64,000 nt of DNA from Cadophora sp. MPI-SDFR-AT-0126 (Eukaryota > Ascomycota > Leotiomycetes > Helotiales > Ploettnerulaceae). The stretch covers positions 496,001 to 560,000 of the forward strand of contig JAGMVK010000008.1 of assembly GCA_020747065.1 (NCBI GenBank), read 5' to 3'. Below, one piece after another: positions 32,735-45,525 of the stretch. Within the stretch, counting starts at the first letter, position 1. The number at the start of each line of letters is the position of its first letter. The position numbers were made by a program, and so were the translations under genes. The notes under the pieces were generated by a model. The model was not told the origin of the DNA, did not search any database, and was given only the letters and a program-made list of their open reading frames with translations.

Positions 32735-33451
32735 AGAAGAAATGGAATGCCATGGAATTGCTCACAGCCTGTCCTTTTACAACGACAACGAGTCTACTGC
32801 ATTCCTTCCTACTTTCTATCAATAACAGTGTTATCGTAGCAGATTTTACATGGAAACAGTCACACACTGATACAGTACAATAAGCCCCAACTCTGCATAC
32901 CACAATAGATAGCCCCTCCTTTATCTAGGATATCGAATATGAACCACATAAGGAATGGGATCCTTTTGAAGATGATATCCTCGGCCTGCAACAAACACAA
33001 TCGGAAGAAAACGAGCTTCTATTCTGCTAGTTTGCTGACTGGGATGAAACTAAGACATACAACGAAGACCCGCTAAAATACATCTATTACTTAATTGAGT
33101 GGAGGGTAAGGATCAATAACAGAGAAGTGTCCAAAGATATAGAGCAAGATTTAGTTCTTGAACCTACGTCTTATTAGCGGCTATTTCTATAGCCTAAGTT
33201 AGGAGAAGTCCTCTAATGTAAAATGATGGCAAAGAAGAAAACTATTAAGTCCGAAGATACTAAGATCGTAGTTTCGGTAACATAGCGCTCAGAGCGCGAT
33301 ATCACAAAGAGTTTTGATAACACAAACATTGATTGGTCTACAATTGAAAAACAACTGATGCAATAGAGCAATCTATTCCTTGCAGGCAAGAAGCTCAGAG
33401 TCACAATCTCTTTCAACCACAACTATGCAGAGAACAGTCCGCCGTTATCTA
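32735..33451 (+). pseudogene. Multicopy fungal gene, 5' half, RIP-decayed and split by a 21.6-kb insert
   Basis: One frame runs through without any indel but has about eight stops (TAA or TAG, each one transition from CAA, CAG or TGG). Readable text includes EWDPFEDDILGLQQTQSEEN, DWDETKTYNEDP, YYLIEWRVRINNREVSKDIE and IDWSTIEKQL. I recall intact relatives as a repeated, unnamed gene family in several ascomycetes, where text like the downstream half (55073 onward) follows directly. The frame is cut at the TA at 33450-33451. Function of the family is unknown. The start is approximate. Confidence 0.7.
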
Positions 33452-33497
33452 ACGTCTATCCCTGTGTTGCGAAACGCACCCTGTAACGAAACAGATC
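33452..33497 (+). repeat. Left terminal inverted repeat of the 21.6-kb element
   Basis: Begins ACGTCTATCCCTG right after TA. The shared inner part is GCGAAACGCACCCTGTAACG. Pairs with 55027-55072. Confidence 0.8.
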
Positions 33498-34633
33498 GCA
33501 GGTACCTCGAATTCAAGCGGCTCTAAATCTGTGAATGTATCAGGACTTCTATATATTTTATTTCAGTTACATTATTTGCCTCTCCCGAACACTCCTAACC
33601 TATTAACCCCGAAAATTTTGATCACGTCGTCGCTGTGTACCTGGATTATAGAGAGCCTCTCATTGTGACGGCTCAACGGAAGTTCATTGATAGCTACAAT
33701 ACAAAGTAGAAAAGACAAGGAGAAAAGAGGTTTCGAAAGGAGCCTCGAGTTTAAGTACAGAGGGCGCGGCCGCTAGTCCTGTCGCAACGTCGCGTCCAGT
33801 CACCTCACCTAGTCTCGTGACTCTTAGGTCCCGTGATCTGCGACACACACGTGACTACGCGGTCTGTCCATCACACTCATTCTAGTGTATTAGGACCCCT
33901 CGACCTATGACACCACCACCAGGCTCTTTTTGCCTTTTAAACTTATAGAACAATTAGATATAGATTTTTGAGTCTCATTACGATACTCAGTAGTAATTCT
34001 TAGTGTTGTGGCGGCCGGAGCGTGCTATATCATACGCTATCGCCACTTAGGCTGATACCTCCTCTAATCAAGCGATCAAGGATCAGATTAGCAGTGGTGT
34101 GATTGTAGTAACTTCAGTAAAATTTTAATAAAATCTGTGGCTGCTAAGCGTGTGGCTGCGACATTTGTGGCGGCGCATACCTTGCCGGAAAATTCCTCTT
34201 TCCCGACATTCTCCGATTGAGTTAGAGCGAAAAATGGCCCTGTGCGCAGCCAACAAAATCGGCTCCTCCTGGGGAAATGCCTCTCTGCGTGACAAACTTT
34301 CACTTCCGGCCTTTCACTTCTGGCTTTTCTCTCTTTGCGCTCTACAGCACCTAGAACGAACCTCTTCGATTTTTTAGCCAAAGCCTCCGAGGAGATGCTA
34401 CTCCTCTTACCTAACTGCTGACGAATTCGAAGATGACCTTATGGATGACAGAGTTCGTAAAGGTCGAAAGACTGCCGAGAGAAGGCCGGTATCAGCACGC
34501 AAAGACAACGATGACTTGATGGTGATACTGTAACACGGCACGACGCTGACGTGCACAGCGATAAGAGGCAATACCTCCGAAGACACAGAATAAGGGCACA
34601 ACGATGGCGAGCACAATAGCGAATAAAGGTATA
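33498..34633. other. Left non-coding part of the 21.6-kb element
   Basis: About 1.1 kb without an intact gene. Short fragments read like decayed protein text (for example VAVYLDYREPLIVTAQRKF near 33640), and a 97-codon minus frame lies at 34088-34381; I recognise neither. Confidence 0.4.
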
Positions 34634-35162
34634 ACGTCCCACCCTCCCTTTTCGGCCACCCCCATATTCCGGCCACTCTTTTACACCAAAACTTACCACT
34701 TCTAATATATAATAATTAGATCATTTATTAATAAAACATCTTAAAATTAAAAACTTGTATTATTTATTACTTGGGCTTTAATATTCCAAATCCTTATTTA
34801 CTTTATATTATGTAATATTATAAAATAAGTATTTGAACTTTTAAAAATTTCTTACTAATAAATTTAGTATAAAATCGATTTTTTTTAAATTTTTTAATAA
34901 CTTTCGTAATTATTAATAGATTAAGTTAAAATTGTAATTAAAGCTAGATTATAGTTAACTTTTTAATATTCTAGAGTTTAAAGACTTTTCCTTTTATAGT
35001 AATTAAATAATAAATCGAATTATAACGTCTCATATAAAATATTTGTATAAGAGAAATTAATTACTTAATTAGAAAATAATTACTAATAGAATTATATTAA
35101 AATTTTCTAAACCTTAAGATTTATATATAAACATTATATTATTTAAGTCTTAAGTAATTTTA

Positions 35163-35377
35163 TGTTGGTCCACAGGCCTATACAGGATATGTCTCAGCTA
35201 GAATAGGGGGTAGAACCACTTACGGAGGCGATTCGGTGGTGTTTCGGAGATAGTATATAGTCTGGTATCTTTTGCTCTCTCTTAGAAATACACAGATTTT
35301 CTATACTATTAAGCTTAATATATATATATATAATATTTACATTTAATTCTTAGTTTATATTTGGTATTAAATTGATA
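35163..35377 (+). repeat. Left LTR
   Basis: 215 bp, starts TGTTGGTCCACAGG. Same length as the right LTR and aligned along it; the differences are mostly transitions. Confidence 0.88.
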
Positions 35378-35689
35378 CTAATTAGTAGTTAATACGTACT
35401 ATAGAGTAGATAGGTTATAATAAGAAAAGTAGCGACTTTAATATTAAGTACTTAGCTATACTTAATAGGTAACTCTTTGAAACTAAATTAATAAGTAGTA
35501 ATTTAAGAGTAAGGGATAGGTATTATATTTAGACTATAAATCTTATATACCTATATATATAATAATAGCAGTAATTCCTCTTTAATAATTATTAAGTTAA
35601 TTACTTAACTTTAACTAAAGAACTTTTAAGTAAATAATACTATATTCGAAAGACTACTGATTTAGATACGAACTATAGCTAAAGAAATA

Positions 35690-38600
35690 CTAGCTATTTT
35701 AAACTGGGAGAAAAGAGTAAAAGGAGAAGAGAAAGTAATAGAGGTAGTGTAGATAGGGCTAAAACTAGTAGAGGAATTACTAGAGGATCTAATGAAGCTC
35801 TTATAGGAGTTTTAGAAGCTCTTTTACAATAGTAATAAGAAAGGCGAGTTTCTTTTTTAAGACTACTAGAAGTACTTTAGAAATTAGTCTTTATTTCATT
35901 TTTCCTAAATAAGGAAATTAAAGTGGATTATACTATAGAACATATTATAAGTTAATAGTATTTATATATAATAGAATAAAGCATCAGTATTTATTACGTT
36001 AGCTTAAATAGCACGAGCTAAAGATAATATTTAATTAGAAGATTAGTTAAGGTTATAGATTTAGAACGCTCCTAAGATAGTACTAGACTAGATTTAAAGC
36101 ACTCGCTAAGTAACGATCTTAATTACTTAAACACTTTACTAGAGAGTGCCTCTATTATATTAATGTAATAAATTAATAATAGTGATCGATTTTATTGAAT
36201 CAATTACTCTAAAGGAGGAAGAGGGGACGCGCTAATGTATTTAATTAAGAAGTAATTTCCTAAGGGCTGAGGTATCTTAGAGCTTAGATAATTTTACCAC
36301 TCCTACTTATATAAAACTTATTATTTTAGATAATGATTTATATAGTGCAATATTACTAGTTTATATAAAGAGAGAGTTCTTATTTACCCTTAGGAGAGGA
36401 TCCCTAAATATAGTACTAATATAAAAACTAAATAAGAATCTATTACTAAATCCAGTGCTAGCCCCAGATATATACTCGCGAGATAAGTCTTTACTTCTAT
36501 TTACGGAACTTAAACTTAATGAATTATATATAGAGTAGATACGATTATTCTAATATATCTAGAATACATTAACGCAGGGCTAATCGAAGTCCTTAGTAAG
36601 CCTTAGTAAAATATATATAAAAGAGCTTTAGTATAATAGGTCTAAAGATCACTTAAATAAGAAACTATATATTTTTACTAACTTTTACTAGAAAGCCAGC
36701 GTTAACTATAATATTTAGCACTAAGTATTTCTAATAATACTCTAGGATAAAGTAAGTTTATACTATTATTAGTACTTATAGAATAAGGGGTATAAATTTA
36801 ATAATCTTATTAAAGTAATATATACTAATTTTAAGATAAAAAAGAGAGTTAATTAATTCCTTAGCTACTAGTTTAGCCTGATTTTTTCATTATTTTAAGC
36901 TAAGCCTTATTAAAAAGATAGGCTAATTTTGACTTAATTAGAGAGCTTTGCTAAAGAACTGCAAAGTATTTAATTTAGCTTTAAAGATAATAATATGTAA
37001 AATAATAAGATATTACGTAATAAGCTTATATAAGGAGTATCTGAAAACCCGCTCTTTAAGATGGCGTTGTTTTAAGTACTACTTATATTTCCTATATTAA
37101 TGGATAGCCTTTGCACAGCTTTGAGTGTAAAAATAACCTATGAATCGAGATTACGAGTAGGAAAATACATCAGGTTAGGGCTGAATTATTATTATTCTTA
37201 TATAGCGAATAGAAGAGCTTTTTATTTAGATTGGAGGATGAAATTTTTAGTAAGTAATAAACGTGAAACTAAATTCTAGCCTAAATTAAGTTATATAGGG
37301 TATATTATCTATAAGAAGATAAATTATTATAGTAGCTATTATTCTAATAAAGAGCAGAGAGTATTAAAGGTAAAGTACTTTATTAAGTATAAAGTAAAAA
37401 GTATAAAGGTAATTAATAATTCTTTTAAGGCTTATTTAGTGTATACTAAGGGAACTGGATTAGATTTAGATTAGAACTAGGAAGGTTCTGAAATTTAGAA
37501 AGATAATTCAGATTTCTAGAATTCTAATACTTTATTATATTCTAATGATTTATTAATTGGTTCTAATAGTAGGAATAAAGACGGAAAGGCTTTCTTTATA
37601 ATTGTATTTATAGTAAGTAAGGTAAAGTATAATATATAAGATATAATGAAAAGGCTTAATAAATAGAAGGTGTTATATGTATTAGAGAGTAGAATTTAGA
37701 AATCACTCTAAGAAAAAAGGTATATAATATAATAAATAGATTAATTCTTTTAAAATCTTCTTATTAATATAGAAGTATCTGATAAGAATATAAGAGGTAT
37801 TAATTAATTGCATGCGTTATAGTAAGTTTGGAATATTAAGTATAATACTAATTAATTAAGTAGGAATCGAATCTAATTTAGAGCCGGTTCTTATACCTCC
37901 TTAGGGATTACTATAGTAGATATCCTAGTTAAGGTTTTGGATTTTTATATTATGGATACGGATGTACTATTCTTAGTATATTTGTAATAGCTAGATAAGA
38001 TAGGTGTATATTATAATAATCTGCAAAATGTATTAGTTTAAGAAGATAAGAGGTACTTAATTATGTAAAAAAAAGAGTACTTATAGCTTTTTTTAAACTA
38101 GTATTATTAACTAATTAAACCTTTAATTAATATAATCAGCTAGTACTATTTAATAAAGGCAGAGATTTATTAACTTCATAAATAATTCGGCTACTTATTA
38201 GTATAATGTCTGTAGTATTTACTAGACCAAGCTAGCTATAAATCTAATTCCAATATTATATTACGGATTAAAGAAATATATAAGCATTACTAGAAATATG
38301 TAAATACTCTACACAGATTCAGATTTAAATTATAAGACAATGTAAACTTTAATTATATAATTTATATTAATATTGTATAGTTTGAAGAATAATATATACT
38401 TTATATAGTAAACGAGGCTATAAGATTTGGAGCTATAAAGCTGCTTCAAAAGCGCCCTAGTTCAGCTATAGTTCGGGCCACTTTTAACGTATTTAAGTTA
38501 GTATAAATAAATATATATATTAGACCCTCTAACTTTATTATCTATAATTATAGAACTAACTTTAACTCTGCGGAGTTTTAGAGTACACTTAGGGCTATAG

Positions 38601-41040
38601 GAAGCACGCTTAAACTTATCTTAGTAAAGTCGTACTACTTAATTAGCAAGGTAAAATAATATTATTATCTACTCTAATATACTTATAAAATCATTATAAA
38701 AGAGTACCCTAATATAAGTAATAAGAATTGCCTATAAATAATTATTAAAATTATTAATAATATAGCTAAACTAAATAGCTTGATCCTTATGCTTCTTATT
38801 TTTAGTACTTACTTAAAAATAACAGAAATAGATTCTTTAAACCTATTTATTCAATAACGTGCGAAGACTATTAAAAGGGCTATAATAGAGATGCACTAAA
38901 TATATGTAAAACAGTAAGTTAATAATACACTAGTAATCTGTAATAGTCCTAGTATAACGTATATTTATGATCTTAAGCTTTAAGATTAAGTATTAGTTTA
39001 GTGTAAAAAGAAGAGATGAAAGGAACTATATACTTTCTTAGGAATAGAGAGTAAAGTATATAAAATAGATATAGATAATAATAGAATACGTATATTTTAT
39101 TTAATATTAGTATATTTATTTAAAATAAATATATCTAGTATTGAATAAAAGAAAGAAAAATTACTAGATATAACCTATAAGCCTAGCTTACTAGTCTAAA
39201 AAGCCTCTAAAACTATACTAAAAGTCCCCTAAATCGCTATTGAAGTTCTATTTATAAAGCTAATTTCAGAACTACTAATAATTAATGATAATTATAATAC
39301 TAAAGTATTTCTAATTAAGAAGAAGATAAAAGATTAAGAGCTATTAATTAAGCTATACGCAGAGGGTAAGATTACTATACTTAGTCCATTATTTTAGTAA
39401 TCTTAATAAATTAAGTATAAAGCTTTTATTAAGAGAGGTGTTTTTATACTAATTTCTAAAGGTAATCCTAAAATAAGAAGCTACTATATCTTTAAATTAA
39501 AGATAGTAGATAAAGTAAAGGGTAAGGAGTTTGTAATATTATATAAGAAATTAAAGCTTATTATCTAATACTTTAATAATAAAGGTAAGAAGAAGATATT
39601 AATCTAGTCTCCTATTATCTAATAAGTAAGCTAGAGATTACTTATTTTTCTAACTGTAATTATAAGATACCTAAACTAGGTCTGAAAGGGATCCGGTATA
39701 CGTCTAGTAATTTAAGATATTACCTAAGCTTACGTTTAATTAATGATAAAACTCTTTTAGAATATCTTTATATAGTCGCTAAAAGAGATCGTAAATAAAT
39801 TCCCTCCTAGTACGATATTTATAGTAATACTTCCTCTCTATAGTATATTAGAATCCGGAAATTATTAATTTAATACTTACTATAAGTACTATATAAAAAG
39901 GCTTTAGATAGAAATATTAATATATAATTCTTACTTACTAATTAGTACTAAAGAAAGCTATGAGTTTAGAGTTATTAGAATATAATTAAATAATACTCTT
40001 ATCCTTAGGGATAATGATTTTTTAGTAAGAGAGTAAGATAGGATTACGGAAGCTAATTTCTTAATAAAGCTGATTTAGGTCTTACTCCCCTCTAAATCTA
40101 TTATATTTAATAGATATACTATTACTTTAGATAAAAATAATATTTATATATCGCAGAAAGGGTAAGAAGTAAGACTAAAGTTAATTAATATAAAAGCACT
40201 AAATTATAAAAAAGCCTATATAAAGTAATATACTCGCAGAGCTTATATTGTAATAATTTACTAATTGAAAGCTAATTTTGATTTATTAGTAATAGCGCAA
40301 TATTAAGATCTAATGATTAATAACGCTAAAGCTTTGAACTAACGCCTTTAATAGCAAATGAATAATATAAAGAAAGGTTTATAGTATATACTAATTGATT
40401 TACACTATACTAAACTTTATATTTTCGTTGATAGATTATTTACTAATAATAAGAATCTAAGTTCATAGATTAGGTTTCTAATAGTAATTAGAATAGAAAT
40501 AAAGGGGAACATAGAATTTATCCTCTTTAGTAATATTATTTATATAAGCTCTATAAAGTGTAAAAGAGTAACGCGTACTATACTCGCTTTAGAGCTATAT
40601 ACTATAGTAATAGGAATCAATATATTAATTGCCTTGGGAACTATTATTAATATGGTAACGAATAAGCTTAGATTACTACAGCTTCCTACTGTAGTATATA
40701 TAGATTTCCTATTTTTTTTATAAGTATATTATTAAGCTTGGTATTATAAAGGAGAAATATTTAATAATTAATATAATAGTAATTTATTAATTATATAAGT
40801 GTAAGGAATTAACAAAGATTTAATAAATTAATAGTACTTGCAATCCTATTAATACTATAATAAAAATAATACTAAATAAAGCTCTTTAAGAGCTAATTAA
40901 TACTAATACCTTAATTATGAAGATAAAGGATTAAGTTCAGAGACCACTTAATATCAATTTAGAAGCTAGTTTAACTTATAATCTGGGCTTACGAATTAAT
41001 AGTACTAATTCAGTGGAATAATAAAGAGGTTTTAAATAAG
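35690..41040 (+). pseudogene. Decayed copia gag-pol polyprotein
   Basis: No frame stays open, but with stops read through, the plus strand shows gag-like text at about 35.7-37.1 kb, a protease-like segment near 37.9 kb (MDTDVLFLVYL, LDKIGVYYNNL), an integrase zinc-finger/core segment at 38.1-38.9 kb (LHKQFGYLLVQCL), a reverse transcriptase segment at about 39.4-40.2 kb and an RNase H segment at about 40.4-40.9 kb (FVDRLFTNN, SSIKCKRVTRTILALE). Stops are mainly at positions where CAG, CAA or TGG is expected. Not functional. Confidence 0.7.
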
Positions 41041-42559
41041 GAGTGATTTTTTCTTTATTATAATTTTTTTATAATTCTTATTAATTACTTATAATTATTT
41101 TCAATTGTATTTCAGATATAAAAGGGAGAACGAGTTTAATTTGCAAGTAATTATCTTCTGATTTAAAGCACTAATGGGTGGCTTTGCGATAATACTTTAA
41201 TAAGGACTAAGTACCAGTTTTACTACAGGGGGTTACTCCTGTATACTAGTATAAAGAAAGTACCGCTACGAAGAATTAATTACAAAGCCTTTCTAAAACA
41301 GGGCCTATTCCCCTACTTATAAGTAGTACATAAATTAATTAGTATATTACTAGATTCTTTCTTTCCCGTACTACTTAGGTAACTTTTACCTTAATTTTTC
41401 TTTGCTTAAGGGCTCGAACCTTCTTTATCTCTATTTCCATTATTCCCTGTAGGGGTCTTATACTTAATACTACTATAATAAGATATAATAGAAGCTATAG
41501 CTTCCTTAACCTACTTCTTTATATAAAAGAGGATCTACTTATAGTCTTATAGAAGTTTTAACTAAATAAGAATTAGAGTACATTTAGTAAAGATTTAGAG
41601 TAAAAGAAAAGGGGATTACTTATAAATTAACTTTAAGTAAGATTCGCTATTCTAGTACGAAGAGTATAAGTCTTCTTTAATAATACTAAACTTATCTTAT
41701 CCTAAGTCTTTAGTAGCTTAGTAGCTATAATTCAAAATTCTATATTAATAGCTGCAGTAGTAGTAAAGACAGTAATAGTATCCTTACTAGTAAGGATATA
41801 AGTGAGTTCTTAGTACTTAGTATCTAAGAACTAGGGGATTTATAAATAGGTTAGTTACGGATTATATTTAGAGTAGTTCAGAATTTAGGATTAGAAAAGG
41901 GAGGAGGGTACTTATAGGATTATATAGGGATTTTTTATTAGTATAGTATAAGTATTTCTTACTCTCTTACTTATTAAAGAAGTAGATGTAGTTCGATTTC
42001 TTTACTAGAAGTTAAATGCAACGGATATAGTAATTTTAATAGGTAGTAGTAAGAGCTTTAAATAGTGTTAGTATAGGTATTATTTATATTAGTATCTGTT
42101 TTACTACTAAATTACTTATAATTCTTTTGAATTTCTATACTTACTTTTACTTATTTAATTTAGTATAAACTATAGTAAAATATTAGCGAATATTTCTTAA
42201 GATTAAAGATTTATATACTTATAAGTAGTTCTTTGATATTTACTTAAAAAGAGAGAGCTTCAGAATAAAGAAAGATCTCGGTTTTATATAACTAGTGATA
42301 GCCTTACTTAGTATTTATTTACTTGCTATTATCTTCTAATGGACTATATTAATTACTTCTAATATATAGCTTTTAGGTTATAACTAAAGGTTTTTTAGAC
42401 TATAGTACTTCCGTAACTCTGTACTTAGTACACTTATTCTACTTCCTTTACTTATATAATTACTCTTTGTAATTATTTTTCTTTTATAATTAAAATAAAG
42501 ATTCGCTTTTATAATAGAGATTTACTTAGAAATTATCTTTCTAAAAGAAGATTTACTAG
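41041..42559. other. Retrotransposon segment between pol and right LTR
   Basis: 1.5 kb of AT-rich sequence that pol does not explain. The minus strand may hold a decayed reading frame, but I cannot assign it. Confidence 0.4.
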
Positions 42560-42774
42560 TGTTAATTTACAGGCTTATATAGGACATATCTTAGCTAGAA
42601 TAGGGGGTAGGACTACTTGCGGAGGCGATTCGGTAGCGTTTCGAAGATAGTATATAGTCTAGTATCTCCCGCCCTTTCTTAAAAATACATAGATTTTTCA
42701 CACTATTAAGCTTAATATGCATATACATGATATTTACATTTAATTCTTGGCTTATATTCGGTATTGAACCGACA
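42560..42774 (+). repeat. Right LTR
   Basis: 215 bp, starts TGTTAATTTACAGG and ends GAACCGACA, followed by TTTTA. Confidence 0.88.
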
Positions 42775-43078
42775 TTTTATTTACTTATTAAAAAGTTATT
42801 TATAAGTGATTTTTAACGTTTTTTGTATATAAAAATTAGAAATTAAGATTACGTAATAATTTATAAAGAAAATTGAATTTGCTTTTGTAAATATTATCAC
42901 TCAAGTACAAGAAATATGAATATAAAATTTTTATTTAATATTATTAATTATTCGTGTTTTTATTAATACCTCAAAATCGCGTTTTTTAGTGTAAAAGCCG
43001 GCCGGAATGGGGGGTTAGCCGGAAAGGGAGGGTGGGACGTTAACCAACTGTATGAAAGACTGACGAAGATTAATATTA

Positions 43079-45296
43079 ACTCTACTGTATAGTAACGAGT
43101 TTCAAAGATAGCCTAAACTTGCCTTAATAACGATCAGTCTATCGACTCTATTTAAATATCGTGCAGTAGTCGCCCTCTTCTACTAATATATCCGCGCTAC
43201 TGGAGCTCTCTATAGTTCTGGCGTAATCTTATCCTTATTAATCTGTGATCTGGTGGCCTGTATTATAAAGGCACTCGCTGGCTTAGGGGCATTGCATATC
43301 CGCGCTATCTTATTCGTTGGCTCTGGCGCCTTAAGTTCTGCACTTATGCGCTTTCGCCTACGTCTCGCCGTCTTTACGGTGTCTTCCTCTTCCTCTGGCT
43401 CGGGCGGACTACTCTTGCTCTTCCGACTACGTTTTCCTTTGCCTTTGGCTGCCCGGGCAGCTTCTTTTACGATACGCTTTGCTCGTGCTTCCTCGAGGTC
43501 CTTATAGCTTATAACCTTCGCCTTTCCTAGTACTAACGACTTCGTTGATCGTCGAACCTTGGCTTTATTATTAATTATAGTTAGGAATTGAATTCAGGCC
43601 TCCTATAGGATGCTCTTAGTAGAGGATTTTTGGAAAGCTTTAGTATAAATCTGTAAATGCCTTGCTAGGTTTTGCTTACTTGTTTTATTAAGCGCATAAG
43701 TATCCCGGTAAATAATTAGGTTTTGCAGTGATATAAAAGCCTCTATTAATACTAGTGTTATAGGCGTTCGCAGTTTTATGTTTTACTAATAAGACCCTAC
43801 CTTTACCTTATCGGCTCTTGGAACAGCTGGTTCAGTCGGGAGCGCGGGTATACTTCTAAGTACCTTATCTGGGTTAAATAGGAATAAACTACATGCGGCG
43901 AAGCCGGCTTTGATATTCTTTGGCGTGAATGCTCTTTCTCTTGTAGGGCTATACAGAGAGGTGAAGTGCTCTTTGCCGATCGTATTTATAGCTTCCTGTT
44001 TAAGTCAATTAACCTAGTTGCGATAAGCTACTTTAAGTGGAGTAAATATTACTATATTATAAGGCTGGAGCTTATAGGAGGTATAAGAGGGGAAACGATA
44101 TAAAAGAATATTATTCTTAAAACAGAACTCTAAGATTTCAAGGCTCTCGTGCGTTCTAAAGCTATCGCAGATCAAGACACGTGTCTCTTGTTAGCACGTT
44201 CTTTGGTTTTGGGATTAAATATACGCTTAAGCCACTCGAAGCTGATCTTAGAGTTAGTATATCCAGATTCAGAGCATATATACTACTATCCAGGGGTAGG
44301 AAACGTGGTCTAGTTACTTTAATAGGTGCTCGCCGACTAGATAATCATAGGCTTTAGGTACCTACTATTACTACTAATGCATTCGATCGCTGTTACAGTT
44401 ATATATTTAACTCGCGCACCTCTATAGTCTCGCATATCATCCTTACCTACAAGGACTTTAATAGAGCCTAGTATAGATAGTATTACTCTAGTCTTGTTTA
44501 TATTATACATATTTTTGGTTAGGATATTTAGGTCTTGTAATACTTCTTTAATCACCTTAAACTAGTATATGATCTTCCTATAAATATTTTTCTTGTGACG
44601 GTTTCAGTCTAAGGTCTTGACTCTCCGCGCTAGTAGTATTAGATAGCGTTTTTTAGAGCCTTTACCCAGTTCCGACTAAGAGCCTTAGGAGGCCGCTTAG
44701 CGGTAGGTCGATGGCGGGTGATACTATAAGCTAGTGAAGGGATAAACTTCATTTGTACTAATTATCCAAGGTCGGATATTTATAGTAAATACTTAATGAG
44801 GACATCCTCCTCCTATAGGGTGAGGTATTGTTGGCTCTAGGCCTTTTCTTTTATCGAGCGTCGTCCGCGATCACGATGATAGAGTGTAGTATAAGGGACG
44901 TTGCCATGATCTGCAAGAGCACGGTATGATCCAGGCACGCTAGGAGGCACGCCTTGCGCCAATACTTGACTGGCTTTGTCCATATTAACTTACCCGGTGA
45001 TGATATTGTGAACGAAACAGACTGACTGGCAGCGGTTTGGCAGCGGTTTGGCAGCCGTGGCCAGAGAGCCGTGCCTATGGAAGGTTCGAGAAACATGCTA
45101 TTTATAGCCGATATCCCTGCGGAGCGAGCGTCCCGACATCACCTCCCAGATTCGCATTTCGTGGAATGGCATCAATTAATCAGTCAGCAGCATTCGAAAG
45201 CACAAGCAAAAATTGAGACGCCGGATTTGTCGGGATATTGTTCTGTGCTCAAATTTTAGATTGAATTTATGTTCGTTCTGTTAGTTACAGTAGAAT
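43079..45296 (-). mobile_element. Pogo/Fot-like DNA transposon, decayed
   Basis: 2218 bp with short inverted ends: ACTCTACTGTATAGTAAC at the left and, on the other strand at the right, ATTCTACTGTAACTAAC. Both are flanked by TA (43077-43078, 45297-45298). It holds a minus-strand CENP-B/DDE-type transposase remnant. Size and TA duplication fit the Fot/pogo group. Confidence 0.65.
43100..44983 (-). pseudogene. Pogo/Fot-like transposase remnant
   Basis: Start ATG at 44983 (MDKASQVLAQGVPPSVPGSY, YRALADHGNVPYTTLYHRDR: the psq/CENP-B-type helix-turn-helix N-terminus). Then the DDE core: NMYNINKTRVILSILGS near 44.5 kb (the first Asp is Asn in this copy), RVLICDSFRTHESLEIL near 44.17 kb, FPSYTSYKLQPYNIVIF near 44.07 kb (expected Asp is Asn), and YSPTRERAFTPKNIKAGFAA near 43.93 kb. 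Interrupted by many TAG/TAA stops. Not functional. Confidence 0.75.
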
Positions 45297-45525
45297 TAAA
45301 AATCGGCTTCATAGCCGACTCTCAATATTTTTCTTGAGGAGAGGACCCGCATACAGCCAGATCTAGGTCTGTGCCTGAGGCTCGGGCTTGTTGTCAAACC
45401 GACCAGAGAACGCCGACTTATCAACAATAAAACATCGCAACCCAATACTGTACTGCTACCACTATCAACAAGATCTACCCGTCATCTCTTCATTCGCCCC
45501 TTGCTACATACGCAGCTACAATATC

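Larger units (their letters stand above)
35163..42774 (+). mobile_element. Ty1/copia-type LTR retrotransposon, full length but RIP-decayed
   Basis: Direct 215-bp LTRs at both ends, TG start, CA end (TA in the left copy), and a 5-bp target duplication TTTTA at 35158-35162 and 42775-42779. Total length 7612 bp. Internal coding text is in order protease, integrase, reverse transcriptase, RNase H, which is the copia order. The whole element is AT-rich and full of TAA/TAG stops. Confidence 0.88.
34634..43040. mobile_element. TA-flanked TIR element (about 790 bp) split by a copia retrotransposon
   Basis: Inverted repeats of about 60 bp at the two ends: ACGTCCCACCCTCCCTTTTC at 34634 and, on the opposite strand from 43040, ACGTCCCACCCTCCCTTTCC. 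They continue with ATTCCGGCC and TTTTACAC. TA flanks both sides (34632-34633, 43041-43042). Removing the retrotransposon and its TTTTA duplication leaves about 790 bp of AT-rich sequence with no gene, so this is a MITE-sized, non-autonomous element of Tc1/pogo type by its TA duplication. Confidence 0.75.

Noticed and set aside
43253..43507. 84-codon plus-strand frame in the pogo-like element
   Set aside because: It lies opposite the C-terminal, lysine/arginine-rich part of the minus-strand transposase remnant and has the composition of an antisense shadow.
33452..45296. Pogo-like transposase as the transposase of the 21.6-kb element
   Set aside because: It has its own TIRs with TA (43079-45296), different from the 46-bp ends, so it is better explained as a nested insertion.
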